Below are positions 1 to 7,597 of a stretch of DNA of 10,000 nucleotides, in pieces. Each line of letters begins with the position of its first letter. The stretch's first letter is position 1. The position numbers and the translations under genes were made by a program. Under the pieces are notes generated by a model. The model did not search any database. It worked only from the letters and a program-made list of their open reading frames with translations, and was not told where the DNA came from. Source of the stretch: Rheinheimera sp. (GTDB lineage Bacteria; Pseudomonadota; Gammaproteobacteria; Enterobacterales; Alteromonadaceae); the NCBI RefSeq assembly GCF_020217005.1, contig NZ_JAIWOI010000079.1:1-10000 (forward strand), written 5' to 3'.

Positions 1-893
1 TCTATGCCTACAGCGAGGTAGTCGCTGTCCACTTTGGTGTCAAAATCAAAGCTGCTGTACCAGCCAAACAATTTAGTATTTTTTCCTAGTTTGTAATCAG
101 CGCCAACAGAAACGCCATTGTCATCTTCCAGCGTCTGATATTGGGTTTTTAATTCCCACTTATCCAGAGGGTAGGCAATATTCGCCAGATACCCATCAGA
201 TTTTTTGCCACTGACGACTTCTTCCTGCTGTTGCACCATAGCACCGAGTTTAAAACCTGCAACTTTTGCCTGAACTGTGGCGCGGGTTGCATCGTAGCCA
301 TTCATCTCACTGTCCATCGCTATGGACGCATACCAGTTTGATTCTTTTAAACTGTCATCACCGTAGACCAAGGCATAAGATTGAGCGCTTTTTGCGTCAG
401 CCTCATCTTCCATCACATGACTAAGCATCAGTTTAAAGCCAGCAAAGGAAGGGGAACTGTAAGCAATCGAATCGCTCATACGGTTTTCACCTTTCCATAA
501 GGTTTTAATATCGGCTTCATAGTCTCCAAACAAATCCACCTTACCTTGCGACATTTTCAGTGCCGTATCATGACGACCTGCAGTGACAGTACCAAAAACA
601 CCCTGTAACCCAATAAACTGGTTGCGGGATTTAATATTTTTTTCATTGGCTTCATCCGATGGGTCCACTTCCCACTCCAGTTGATAAACCAGAGTCAAGC
701 CATCTTCCAGAGCGTAATCTCCCTGAATACCAAAACGTGAAGCATTACTTTTTAATTCGCCGAACGATCCTTCGCCCTCATCAGACTGCTGTGCTGACAC
801 ATTAATTTTTCCATAGATTTCCCAATCTTTGGCCTGTGCAGTTGCAACACAACTTAAAGCCAATGCAATACTTAAGAAAGTTTTTGCAAACAT
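1..893 (-). CDS. Outer-membrane general porin (OmpC/PhoE-type trimeric porin), 3' end outside the window
   Basis: Diffusion porin of the outer membrane. The first 297 codons are open with no stop; the family usually has about 330-370 residues, so probably only the last few strands are missing. The start is ATG at 893, preceded by AAGGAA (905..900) at 6-nt spacing. Residues 1-21 are a signal peptide (KTFLSIALALS core, cleavage after AQA, mature start KDWEIYGKINV). Visible family features are the first strand WEIYGKINVSAQ, the SNASRFGIQGDYALEDGL segment, YQLEWEVD, and the RNQFIGLQGVFGTVTAGR strand leading into the L3 constriction loop (DTALKMSQGKVDLFGDY). The later sequence alternates in the way expected of amphipathic beta strands. 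It lies downstream of the phosphoethanolamine transferase gene on the same strand, but has its own promoter region with a long Pho box array. By inference it serves phosphate or anion uptake under phosphate limitation, like PhoE. Pore selectivity cannot be read from the sequence. Confidence 0.92.
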   Translation of the reverse strand, partial: MFAKTFLSIALALSCVATAQAKDWEIYGKINVSAQQSDEGEGSFGELKSNASRFGIQGDYALEDGLTLVYQLEWEVDPSDEANEKNIKSRNQFIGLQGVFGTVTAGRHDTALKMSQGKVDLFGDYEADIKTLWKGENRMSDSIAYSSPSFAGFKLMLSHVMEDEADAKSAQSYALVYGDDSLKESNWYASIAMDSEMNGYDATRATVQAKVAGFKLGAMVQQQEEVVSGKKSDGYLANIAYPLDKWELKTQYQTLEDDNGVSVGADYKLGKNTKLFGWYSSFDFDTKVDSDYLAVGI

Positions 894-950
894 GATTTAT
901 TCCTTAGTGGTAGGGACTTAGGGCTAACAACAGGGCTTCTGTTTAGCTGA

Positions 951-956
951 ATTATA
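951..956 (-). promoter_or_regulatory. Possible second -10 element (TATAAT) of the porin gene
   Basis: A perfect TATAAT lies on the minus strand, about 60 nt before the porin start codon. No good -35 is seen at 16-18 bp. The 7-bp hairpin at 967-985 occupies the -35 position. It could be a PhoB-independent basal promoter or a chance match. Confidence 0.3.
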
Positions 957-966
957 ACCATTGGTA

Positions 967-985
967 GCAAAAGTCCAGCTTTTGC
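967..985 (-). other. Short perfect hairpin in the porin leader
   Basis: GCAAAAG (967-973) and CTTTTGC (979-985) form a 7-bp stem with a 5-nt loop, between the Pho array and the porin start. No T-run follows on either strand, so it does not look like a terminator. If transcription begins next to the Pho array, it would lie in the 5' untranslated leader of the porin mRNA. Otherwise it may be a binding site for a dimeric regulator. Confidence 0.4.
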
Positions 986-1023
986 CGCCATTTATTTGTC
1001 AGGTGGTGCGGCACTGAGTTATT

Positions 1024-1101
1024 GAAATATGACAATAAAACTTCGAACACATGACATTTCGAAGGCTATTTTATGACTATAAGATGACAATATTATGACA
1101 G
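1024..1101 (-). promoter_or_regulatory. Extended Pho box array (PhoB-binding direct repeats) and likely porin promoter
   Basis: On the minus strand, seven contiguous 11-bp units run from 1100 to 1024, beginning TGTCAT, TGTCAT, AGTCAT, AGCCTT, TGTCAT, CGAAGT and TGTCAT. Four units carry a perfect TGTCAT, one differs by a single base and two are degenerate. Most continue with AT-rich bases, and the first is preceded by C. This matches the known PhoB site: tandem 11-bp units of CTGTCAT plus 4 AT-rich bp, on the coding strand. After the second unit, a 6-bp gap leads to TAAAAT (1073..1068), the spacing of the Pho box to the -10 in E. coli phoA. The array begins 2 bp after the stop codon of the upstream phosphoethanolamine transferase gene and is oriented toward the porin. 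Inference: the porin is induced by phosphate starvation. Confidence 0.8.
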
Positions 1102-1102
1102 T

Positions 1103-2833
1103 CTAATCAGCTTTTAACTCCTGACAGAGTCCGGTTCTTTTGGCTTTGTCAAAGTCCAGGCCGTGCTGCAATATACGTGGTGATGGGCGCCAGTCCGGAT
1201 TCAGCCAACTTTTGTGCAGTTTTTGCTCCGGATACCGGATGTCGGCGAGATCCAACATACTGTGAAATACACTGGTAGTGCTCAATGGCTCAGCACGACG
1301 TTGCTCCGCCAAGGCCTTTTTCTGTGGGTAAAGCATATTGTAGGCGTCTGAGGTCCACAACATAGAAGCCACTCTGTAATCACGTTCGGTATTATGGCCA
1401 TGACCACTCTTAGTGCATTGACCGTCGAAAATATTTTCGCCGTGATCCGAGACAAAAAATAAGCCACTAATACTCTGACTTTGCTCCAACTGCTTAATCA
1501 AACTAAACAAAATAAAATCGGTGTAAGCCACGCTGTTGTCGTAGGCATTGTTTAGCAAAATTTTGCTTTTTTGATCGTGCATACTCACAGCCTGGCCTTT
1601 GCCTGAAGGAGTAAATAAATCAAAATTTTGTGGGTAGCGGTCAGCATAACTAAAATGACTGCCTAAGGTATGCAACACTATGAGTTGTTTTTGCTGATTT
1701 TGCTTCAACACCCGCTCAAAGGCCGGCAAGAGAATATCGTCATAAAAACCTTCTTTTTTGTAACCCACAGGATTGAGGTATTGCACCTGATCCGCTTCGC
1801 TGGCATGTATAGCTATCGAAGAGTCATGTACTCCTAACGGGCTTTGCGTAGATAACCAACTGGTACTGAAACCCGCTTCTTTAAATGCCGCAACTACCGA
1901 AGGCTCCAGCGGAAAATAACGCTGATCAGTGGCGGATTTGCGGGACAGGATCACAGGCACTGACATTCTGGTCCAGGCCCACGGACTGATCATGTCGGTA
2001 AAGCTAATCAAGTTTGTGGTCCCGGCCAGACGGGGTGTGGTTGGCCTGTTGTATCCATTAATCTGTAAGCGATCTGGTCTTAAGGTTTCACCTATCACCA
2101 ACACATAGATCTGACGTTGAGATGGCACAGTCTGCTGCCGGGCTGAAAACTTAAAAGAAGCCGCGTTTTGCGCCACATCAGCGACAGCTTGTTTCTGCTT
2201 AACAAACTCATTTATGGCCAACAGCATATTCAGCGGATAGGTACCGTGAAACTTTTCGTAGCTGTAAGGCAGCGGGCGTTGCACAAAGACATTTTCTTCA
2301 GGATTTGTCCGCTGTTTCGCCTTATTAATTTGCTGATATTGCCATTCATTCCAACTCAGGCTCACCAAAACTCCAAAACAAATCAGCCAGATGGCAGGTC
2401 TGACACCAGCCTCCCAACTCCATTTACGTTGCCAGGCACTACGAACCAGATACCACCAAAGCAACACTATGGCCAGCACAGCCAGCGCTAAAAATATGCC
2501 AATCCCCGTCAGATAACCTAAAGCTTCATTCAGATCGGTTTCCGCCACTATAGCTATGGCATGCGCATCAGTATTTTTTTGATAAGTTAAAAGGTAAAAC
2601 ACTTCCTGCGGCACCAGTACTGCAGCAGGCAATAACAACACCAGACCTGGCCACAAAGTTCGGAATAATGACAAAACCAGCATGTAACACCAGACGGCAG
2701 CTATTAGTTTCCATTGTAGATAGGGGATCAGATCCTGTTCTGGCCATTGCACCAGTACCGGCGACAGTAACAACACGGAAAAAACTACGAGAGCAAAAAT
2801 ACGACATAAGGAATACAATAACGACTGGTTCAC
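1103..2833 (-). CDS. Inner-membrane phosphoethanolamine transferase (EptA/EptB/CptA-like sulfatase fold)
   Basis: Predicted 576-residue enzyme that moves phosphoethanolamine from phosphatidylethanolamine onto an envelope glycan such as lipid A, LPS core or periplasmic glucan, acting in the periplasm. GTG at 2833 is chosen as start because GGAGG (2845..2841) lies 7 nt upstream; the longer TTG start at 2860 would bury that site. Five membrane segments fall near residues 11-28, 41-58, 62-81, 108-130 and 146-162. The sulfatase-fold domain follows: IGETLRPDR (metal ligand Glu249) with NGYNRPTTP, HTLGSHFSYADRYP (388-401), DNSVAYTD (432-439), SDHGEN (metal ligands Asp463/His464) and GHGHN (477-481). 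The segment that usually holds the nucleophile, CGTxTAxSxPC in EptA/MCR, here reads PWAWTRMSVPV with a single Thr (288) and no flanking cysteines. The acceptor and subclass are therefore open. No terminator separates it from the porin. Confidence 0.88.
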   Translation of the reverse strand: MNQSLLYSLCRIFALVVFSVLLLSPVLVQWPEQDLIPYLQWKLIAAVWCYMLVLSLFRTLWPGLVLLLPAAVLVPQEVFYLLTYQKNTDAHAIAIVAETDLNEALGYLTGIGIFLALAVLAIVLLWWYLVRSAWQRKWSWEAGVRPAIWLICFGVLVSLSWNEWQYQQINKAKQRTNPEENVFVQRPLPYSYEKFHGTYPLNMLLAINEFVKQKQAVADVAQNAASFKFSARQQTVPSQRQIYVLVIGETLRPDRLQINGYNRPTTPRLAGTTNLISFTDMISPWAWTRMSVPVILSRKSATDQRYFPLEPSVVAAFKEAGFSTSWLSTQSPLGVHDSSIAIHASEADQVQYLNPVGYKKEGFYDDILLPAFERVLKQNQQKQLIVLHTLGSHFSYADRYPQNFDLFTPSGKGQAVSMHDQKSKILLNNAYDNSVAYTDFILFSLIKQLEQSQSISGLFFVSDHGENIFDGQCTKSGHGHNTERDYRVASMLWTSDAYNMLYPQKKALAEQRRAEPLSTTSVFHSMLDLADIRYPEQKLHKSWLNPDWRPSPRILQHGLDFDKAKRTGLCQELKAD

Positions 2834-3173
2834 CAAAAAGCCTCCGGGCTCACTTCTCAAAATGCGGCTGGTCTGAAAAATTTGGATTCTGAGCGCATTT
2901 TGTCATTTTTACCAGAGCTGTTGTGAAGGAAAAAGACCGGGAAATAAAAGAATCAAGAGCCAGATAGTTTCCCGTCCATGAGGTAAATAGAAAATAGCCG
3001 CACATTCAAAGATTTTCGTTACAAATCAATGCAATTTATCACAACTTTCATAGTTGAATTCTATTTACAAGCAAGCTCAATTTGTACTATATCTTAACAG
3101 CCCTGTTCTATTGGGTAATTCTAATACTTATAAAGAATGCAACTACAAAAATCCAGCTAGGAAGCAAGAAAAC
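2834..3173. other. Divergent intergenic region between phosphoethanolamine transferase and TonB receptor
   Basis: 340 bp without a convincing gene. It must hold the promoters of both flanking genes. On the plus strand a weak sigma70-like pair is possible: TTTACA (3064-3069) and TATATC (3088-3093), 18 bp apart. No convincing pair was found for the minus-strand gene. A 7-bp inverted repeat, CGGGAAA (2938-2944) and TTTCCCG (2968-2974), has a 23-bp spacer. No Fur box is visible, and only a single isolated TGTCAT occurs (2901), which is not a Pho box. The receptor's ribosome site AGGAAG lies at 3159-3164. Confidence 0.5.
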
Positions 3174-5771
3174 ATGAATAATAACAAAATAATACAATTA
3201 AGCCGCTGCGCTTTAGCCGTAGGTGCAGTGCTGTTCAGCGGACAAAGTTTCGCTCAACAAACTGACGATGGTAAAGATGTTGAACGCATTGCAATCACAG
3301 GTTCTCACATTAAAAGAACGGATCTGGAAGGCCCTTCGCCTGTCACTATCATCAGCCGGGACGATATCGACAAGTCGGGTTTTGATAACCTGCAACAGTT
3401 ACTGGAGCGTTTGCCAGCCGCAGGTTCAGGCACCTTCTCTACCAGAGGTAATAGCCAGGACTCGACAGCAAATGGCGCCGCAGCTGTCAGCTTAAGGGGT
3501 TTTGGTGCTGATGCGACTCTGGTGCTGATCAATGGTCGTCGTGTTGCCAGCAGTCCTTTTGCCGAAGGTATAGTGAACAGCTTTGTGGATATCAACAGTA
3601 TCCCAATGGCGGCAATAGAGCGTATCGATATTTTAAAAGATGGTGCCTCAGCCATTTACGGCTCAGACGCTGTTGCAGGTGTAGTCAATATTATACTGCG
3701 CAAAGATTTCACAGGTACTGACGTAACCGCAGGTTTTGGTGGCACTACAGGCCCGAATTACAATGAAAAGACCTTTTCAACCGTATGGGGTACAGGTGAT
3801 GACAAGAGCAACGCAACGCTGATCCTGGATTACTTCAGCAACTCTCAGATTGATAACTATGAATTAGGCCGTTTTGGTACCGCAAACCAGACCCCTTATG
3901 GTGGTGAGGATTTCCGTTCTTCACGTGGCTATCCTGGTCGTTTTATCGTTGATGGTGTGGTCACCATAGATCCTGGTTGCCCGGCGGATCAGCGTGCAGG
4001 TGCAACCTGTTTATATGATTATGGCCCTTCCTCCATTGCTCTGCCTGAAGCTGAGCGTTTAGGTGCTATCCTCAGTATGAACCGCGATGTGAATGACGAT
4101 GTGGAGCTGTTTGCCGAAGTTGCAGCCCAGCACAATACATCCACTGCAGGTGGCGCAGCGACACCACTAGACGAAGGTGCAGGTTTAACAGTACCGGGTA
4201 CACATCCGAATAATCCTTTTGGTAAAGATATTCAAATCAGCCGTTACCGTACTGTAGACGCTGGCAACAGACGTTGGGATATCACTTCTGACACCTTACG
4301 TGTACTGGCCGGTTTACGTGGCAAAATCAATAACTGGGATTGGGAAACTGCAGTGCAAAAAGGCCGCAGCGCTTCCTCTCAAACCGGTGACAAGTCACAA
4401 GGCTGGGTACGCACTGACTTCCTGCAACAAGAAATTAATGCAGGCCGTTACAATCCGTTTGGTGGCGTACAGAACCCACAATCTGTAATTGATGCGATCA
4501 CCACCAGTTTAGTACGTCGTGGTAAATCTCATATGACGTCAGCAGACGCCCGTATCAGTGGCGAATTGTTTGATGTCAGTCACGGTGCTGTTTCATTGGC
4601 TGCAGGTATCGAATACCGTAAAGAGGATGCCCGTGATACACCGGATGATCAGTTCCAGCGCGGTTTAATTTTTGGTACTGAGTCTGTGTCCGCTGCCGCC
4701 AGCCGTTCACAAAAAGCGGCATATGTCGAAATCTCTGTGCCGCTGCTGGAAAACCTGGAAATGCAATTGGCCGAACGTTACGACCATTACAGCGATTTTG
4801 GTGGTACAGCCAATCCAAAAGTAGCCTTCCACTTTACTCCAACAGATGAGTGGTCTTTACGAGCGTCCTGGAGTCAGGGTTTCCGAGCCCCGTCTCTGGC
4901 GCAGGTAGGTTTAGGCCCTTCACAGGAATCACAATTCTTTGTAGATACCTTCCGTTGCCCCACTCCTGATGCGGCAAACCCTGCTTGTGCTTCAACGGAC
5001 TACACCATAGTCTTTGCCGGTAACCCTAACTTAGAGGCTGAAGAGTCTGAGAGCTGGAACATTGGCGCTATCTGGCAAGCCACAGATGATTTAGATTTCA
5101 GTGTGGACGTCTGGAGTATTACTCAGGACAATAAAATTGACGAAGTACCTTTTGGTGATGTCTATGCCGCAGAATGTGGTAATCAGAACAGCACTATCTG
5201 CGTGCGTCGTGCGCCTTTACCGGGTCAAACTTTAGGTGAACTGGACAGGATCAATAACACCTTCTTTAACGTCAGTACTCAGAAAGCCGATGGTATCGAC
5301 TTATCCAGTCATTACAAAATGGATTTAGAAAGCTTAGGTAAACTGAAATTTAACCTGGAATACACCTACCTGAACAACTTCGAAAAAGACGGTCAGGATT
5401 ACACTGGTGAATACCGTTACCCACAAAATCGTTGGACCGGTACTGCGGACTGGACCTTAAACGATTGGGGCGCTGCTACTGTGCTGACTTATGTTGGAGA
5501 GTTTGAAGATACACCTGATATAGATTTTGATGGTGCTTTAGACTTCGAAGACAATGAATCGCGCAAAGTGAAGGCTCAGGTGCTGGTTGATGTTCAGGGC
5601 TATTATAACCTGAATGAAAAAACCAAAATCACTATTGGTATCAATAACCTGTTCGACGAAGATCCGCCGTTCGCTATAGGTGACGGTGATGGTGATTTGT
5701 ATGGTTATGTCACCAGTATGTACAACCCTCGTGGTCAGTACATCTACGGTAAAGTGAACTATAAGTTCTGA
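3174..5771 (+). CDS. TonB-dependent outer-membrane receptor, substrate unknown
   Basis: 865-residue ligand-gated beta-barrel that imports a scarce substrate with energy from TonB-ExbBD. The start is ATG 3174, with AGGAAG 9 nt upstream followed at once by a signal peptide (residues 1-27, cleavage after SFA, mature QQTDDGK). An upstream in-frame TTG at 3054 would put 40 unrelated residues before the signal peptide. A TonB-box-like VERIAITG (36-43) precedes the plug domain (about 52-175: GPSPVTIISRDDI, LRGFG, TLVLINGRR, ERIDILKDGASAIYGSDAVAGVVNI). The barrel fills the rest, with SLRASWSQGFRAPSLAQVG, NLFDEDPPF near the end and the terminal aromatic residue in KVNYKF. The mature protein has exactly six cysteines in three close pairs (269/279, 595/605, 668/676), probably disulfides in surface loops. 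This kind of receptor is abundant in Alteromonadales. Its neighbours do not reveal the substrate, which could be a peptide, sugar, siderophore or other compound. Confidence 0.93.
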   Translation: MNNNKIIQLSRCALAVGAVLFSGQSFAQQTDDGKDVERIAITGSHIKRTDLEGPSPVTIISRDDIDKSGFDNLQQLLERLPAAGSGTFSTRGNSQDSTANGAAAVSLRGFGADATLVLINGRRVASSPFAEGIVNSFVDINSIPMAAIERIDILKDGASAIYGSDAVAGVVNIILRKDFTGTDVTAGFGGTTGPNYNEKTFSTVWGTGDDKSNATLILDYFSNSQIDNYELGRFGTANQTPYGGEDFRSSRGYPGRFIVDGVVTIDPGCPADQRAGATCLYDYGPSSIALPEAERLGAILSMNRDVNDDVELFAEVAAQHNTSTAGGAATPLDEGAGLTVPGTHPNNPFGKDIQISRYRTVDAGNRRWDITSDTLRVLAGLRGKINNWDWETAVQKGRSASSQTGDKSQGWVRTDFLQQEINAGRYNPFGGVQNPQSVIDAITTSLVRRGKSHMTSADARISGELFDVSHGAVSLAAGIEYRKEDARDTPDDQFQRGLIFGTESVSAAASRSQKAAYVEISVPLLENLEMQLAERYDHYSDFGGTANPKVAFHFTPTDEWSLRASWSQGFRAPSLAQVGLGPSQESQFFVDTFRCPTPDAANPACASTDYTIVFAGNPNLEAEESESWNIGAIWQATDDLDFSVDVWSITQDNKIDEVPFGDVYAAECGNQNSTICVRRAPLPGQTLGELDRINNTFFNVSTQKADGIDLSSHYKMDLESLGKLKFNLEYTYLNNFEKDGQDYTGEYRYPQNRWTGTADWTLNDWGAATVLTYVGEFEDTPDIDFDGALDFEDNESRKVKAQVLVDVQGYYNLNEKTKITIGINNLFDEDPPFAIGDGDGDLYGYVTSMYNPRGQYIYGKVNYKF

Positions 5772-5784
5772 TCCTGAAACCCGG

Positions 5785-5810
5785 GGCCAGCTTAATCGCT
5801 GGCCTTTCTT
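5785..5810 (+). terminator. Rho-independent terminator of the TonB receptor gene
   Basis: GGCCAGC (5785-5791) pairs with GCTGGCC (5798-5804) around a 6-nt loop and is followed by TTTCTT, 14 nt after the receptor stop codon. The opposite strand has no T-run directly after the stem, so it is a weaker terminator for the convergent diguanylate cyclase gene. Confidence 0.85.
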
Positions 5811-5822
5811 AGTGTAATCCCG

Positions 5823-6758
5823 CTACTCTTCCGCCAGTAGCGAAAACAACTCGGTCCTATTGCGGCCATTACGTTTTGCCATATAAAGCGCCGAATCAGC
5901 CTGCAAATACAGCTCCTCAAAGGCACTTTCACCATGAGTTAACGCAATGCCTATTGAGGTAGTAACGCATAACTCAGCACTGCCGGCTTTAATGGGATAA
6001 TCCGCCAGAATCACTCTGATCCGCTCAGCCACATGTAAGGCTGTGGCAGGATCGGTTTCCGACAAAAACACGGCAAACTCCTCTCCGCCAATACGGCCAA
6101 ATATATCGTATTCACGCAGAGCTTTTTTTATACGGTTGGCCGTCGCTTTGAGCACCTCATCACCGGCCTGATGGCCATAGGTGTCATTCACTGATTTAAA
6201 AAAATCCAAATCCAGCAACAACAGCGCAGCAGGCTGCTCTGAGCGCTGACAGCGCGCCAGCTCAGCTTCGACAGAATCGACAAAGCAGCGGCGATTCGCT
6301 ACTTTAGTCAGCTCATCGGTCAGAGCTAATTCACTTAAGCTTTCAACTTTGCTGTACAGCTGATGTTCCAGCACTTTCTGTTTGGTAATTTCTTTGGCCT
6401 GGATCAGCATTTCGCCGGAAGGAAGAATTTGTTCAGACATCAAAAACCAACGGCCATCCGTTAAGTCCACTTCAAATAACCGAAATGGATTTTGCCGTCT
6501 TTTTTGTTTAGCTAAAGCCAGCCAGTCTTCAATATTATCAGCCGCAAACCGTACACCTTTACCTTCACGAAACGACAGCCGCATCAAGTTATCAAAGGAG
6601 ATCCCTACTATGTTGCGCTGATCCTGATAAAAAATACCAGCAAAAGCCTGATTACAACCAAGCATCTCGTCATCGGCACTTAAAATAGCGTAACCATCGT
6701 TACAGACTTCTATAAATTCCAGTAATTTCTTCTGAAACATCTGCTGAGAGAATGGCAT
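5823..6758 (-). CDS. PAS-GGDEF diguanylate cyclase, cytoplasmic
   Basis: 311-residue enzyme predicted to make cyclic di-GMP from two GTP, setting motile versus sessile behaviour. It starts at ATG 6758 with AGAGG at 5-nt spacing; a second Met at codon 7 is possible but has no better site. No signal peptide or membrane segment is visible. Residues about 11-125 form a PAS-like sensor (FIEVCNDGYAILSADDEMLGCNQAF, ending in LIQAKEIT), linked by a short helix (about 126-145) to a complete GGDEF domain starting at DELTKVANRR (148-157). Metal and substrate residues are present in LDLDFFKSVND (182-192) and GGEEF (224-228). REYD (215-218), five residues before GGEEF, is an intact inhibitory I-site, so product feedback is expected. 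YLQADSALYMAKRNGRNR closes the domain. All catalytic residues are present, so it should be active. The PAS signal is unknown. It is transcribed alone and converges on the receptor gene. Confidence 0.94.
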   Translation of the reverse strand: MPFSQQMFQKKLLEFIEVCNDGYAILSADDEMLGCNQAFAGIFYQDQRNIVGISFDNLMRLSFREGKGVRFAADNIEDWLALAKQKRRQNPFRLFEVDLTDGRWFLMSEQILPSGEMLIQAKEITKQKVLEHQLYSKVESLSELALTDELTKVANRRCFVDSVEAELARCQRSEQPAALLLLDLDFFKSVNDTYGHQAGDEVLKATANRIKKALREYDIFGRIGGEEFAVFLSETDPATALHVAERIRVILADYPIKAGSAELCVTTSIGIALTHGESAFEELYLQADSALYMAKRNGRNRTELFSLLAEE

Positions 6759-6856
6759 AACAACCTCTGCCGCAACACCTGTGTTTAAACACTAGCAGAG
6801 GGAATTAAGAGTGCCACAGAAGATTGTGAAACTTAAATTTGATCAGAGGTTTAAAT

Positions 6857-6884
6857 AAAAAAGGGACTATAAATAGTCCCTTTT
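6857..6884 (-). terminator. Terminator of the tetR-type gene (possibly bidirectional)
   Basis: GGGACTA (6863-6869) and TAGTCCC (6874-6880) form a stem with a 4-nt loop, extendable by A-T pairs. On the minus strand the stem is followed by TTTTTTATTT, ideal for the gene ending at 6900. On the plus strand only TTTT follows. It also insulates the diguanylate cyclase gene from upstream readthrough. Confidence 0.88.
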
Positions 6885-6899
6885 ACCGAAGATTAGCAG

Positions 6900-7529
6900 T
6901 CAAAGCTGCGGGCGCTTACCTGGCCAGGCGCTCAATACAGTTTCAGCAACCTGTTTTAATTCAGCGCAATTAGCACCGCTGGTCGCTTGCACCGCCATAC
7001 CCTGCATAACCGCTAGTATGTATCGCGCCAGAGCTGCAGGGTCGGACTGTTCCGGTAAATCCCCTTCCGCTTTGGCCTGCTCCAGCCGAGCACATAAAGC
7101 AACCTCTCCGGCACGGCGCTTCGCAATCAGAGCTTCTTTGACAAAAGTGGCCGACTCACTACAGGCAAGAGCGCCCTGCACTATGACACAACCAGGCGGA
7201 TTCTCCGGATCGGCATTACTGCTCGCCGCCCCACAGAGCATGTGTTTTATCACTTCGTACGAGCTTTCTTTTTCCAAAGCAGGATAAAAAAACGCACAAG
7301 GGCGATTCTCATACAGTTCGATAGTTTTCAAAAACAGCTGTTCTTTATTACCAAAGGCCGCATACAAACTAGGCTTGTTAATACCCATGGCTTCACATAA
7401 ATCGGGCAACGAGGCGCCTTCGTAACCTTTACGCCAGAACACTTCCAGCGCTTTTTGTAAGGCCTTTTCCATGTCAAAAGCGCGCGGGCGTCCCACTGTT
7501 GGCGCTGCTGTAACCGCTGATGCTGACAT
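6900..7529 (-). CDS. TetR/AcrR-family transcriptional repressor, divergent from the efflux operon
   Basis: 209-residue DNA-binding repressor. ATG 7529 has GGAG (7539..7536) at 6-nt spacing. After an Ala/Thr-rich dozen residues, GRPRAFDMEKALQKALEVFWRKG opens the TetR N-terminal domain, and the helix-turn-helix spans about residues 38-58 (ASLPDLCEAMGINKPSLYAAFG, then NKEQLF). The C-terminal ligand and dimerisation domain contains GCVIVQGALACSESATFVKEAL and ILAVMQGMAVQATSGA, a layout seen in many repressors of this broad family. It is transcribed away from the MexEF-like operon, and copies of one palindrome lie before both units. The likely role is autorepression plus repression of the pump, relieved when a pump substrate binds. 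The ligand is unknown. Cysteines at 45, 78, 99, 113 and 122, among others, leave room for thiol or electrophile sensing, but this is speculative. Confidence 0.92.
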   Translation of the reverse strand: MSASAVTAAPTVGRPRAFDMEKALQKALEVFWRKGYEGASLPDLCEAMGINKPSLYAAFGNKEQLFLKTIELYENRPCAFFYPALEKESSYEVIKHMLCGAASSNADPENPPGCVIVQGALACSESATFVKEALIAKRRAGEVALCARLEQAKAEGDLPEQSDPAALARYILAVMQGMAVQATSGANCAELKQVAETVLSAWPGKRPQL

Positions 7530-7597
7530 TTCAGACTCCGGATTAAAAAGGATGCACTAGCTTAAACTGCTTGGCAGCACATGTCCAGAAAGGAATA

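Noticed and set aside
967..985. Hairpin as a terminator of the phosphoethanolamine transferase gene
   Set aside because: No T-run follows the stem on the minus strand.
2168..2491. 107-codon plus-strand frame opposite the phosphoethanolamine transferase
   Set aside because: Antisense to a well-supported gene, with no recognisable domain or ribosome site.
2834..2860. Upstream TTG start of the phosphoethanolamine transferase
   Set aside because: The GGAGG ribosome site would fall inside the coding sequence; GTG 2833 is correctly spaced from it.
2890..2912. Single TGTCAT upstream of the transferase as a Pho box
   Set aside because: There is no second unit 11 bp away on either side.
3054..3173. 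N-terminal extension of the TonB receptor from an upstream TTG
   Set aside because: It would place 40 residues in front of a normal signal peptide; ATG 3174 has AGGAAG upstream.
3305..3655. 116-codon minus-strand frame opposite the receptor plug domain
   Set aside because: Antisense shadow of strongly conserved plug-domain coding sequence.
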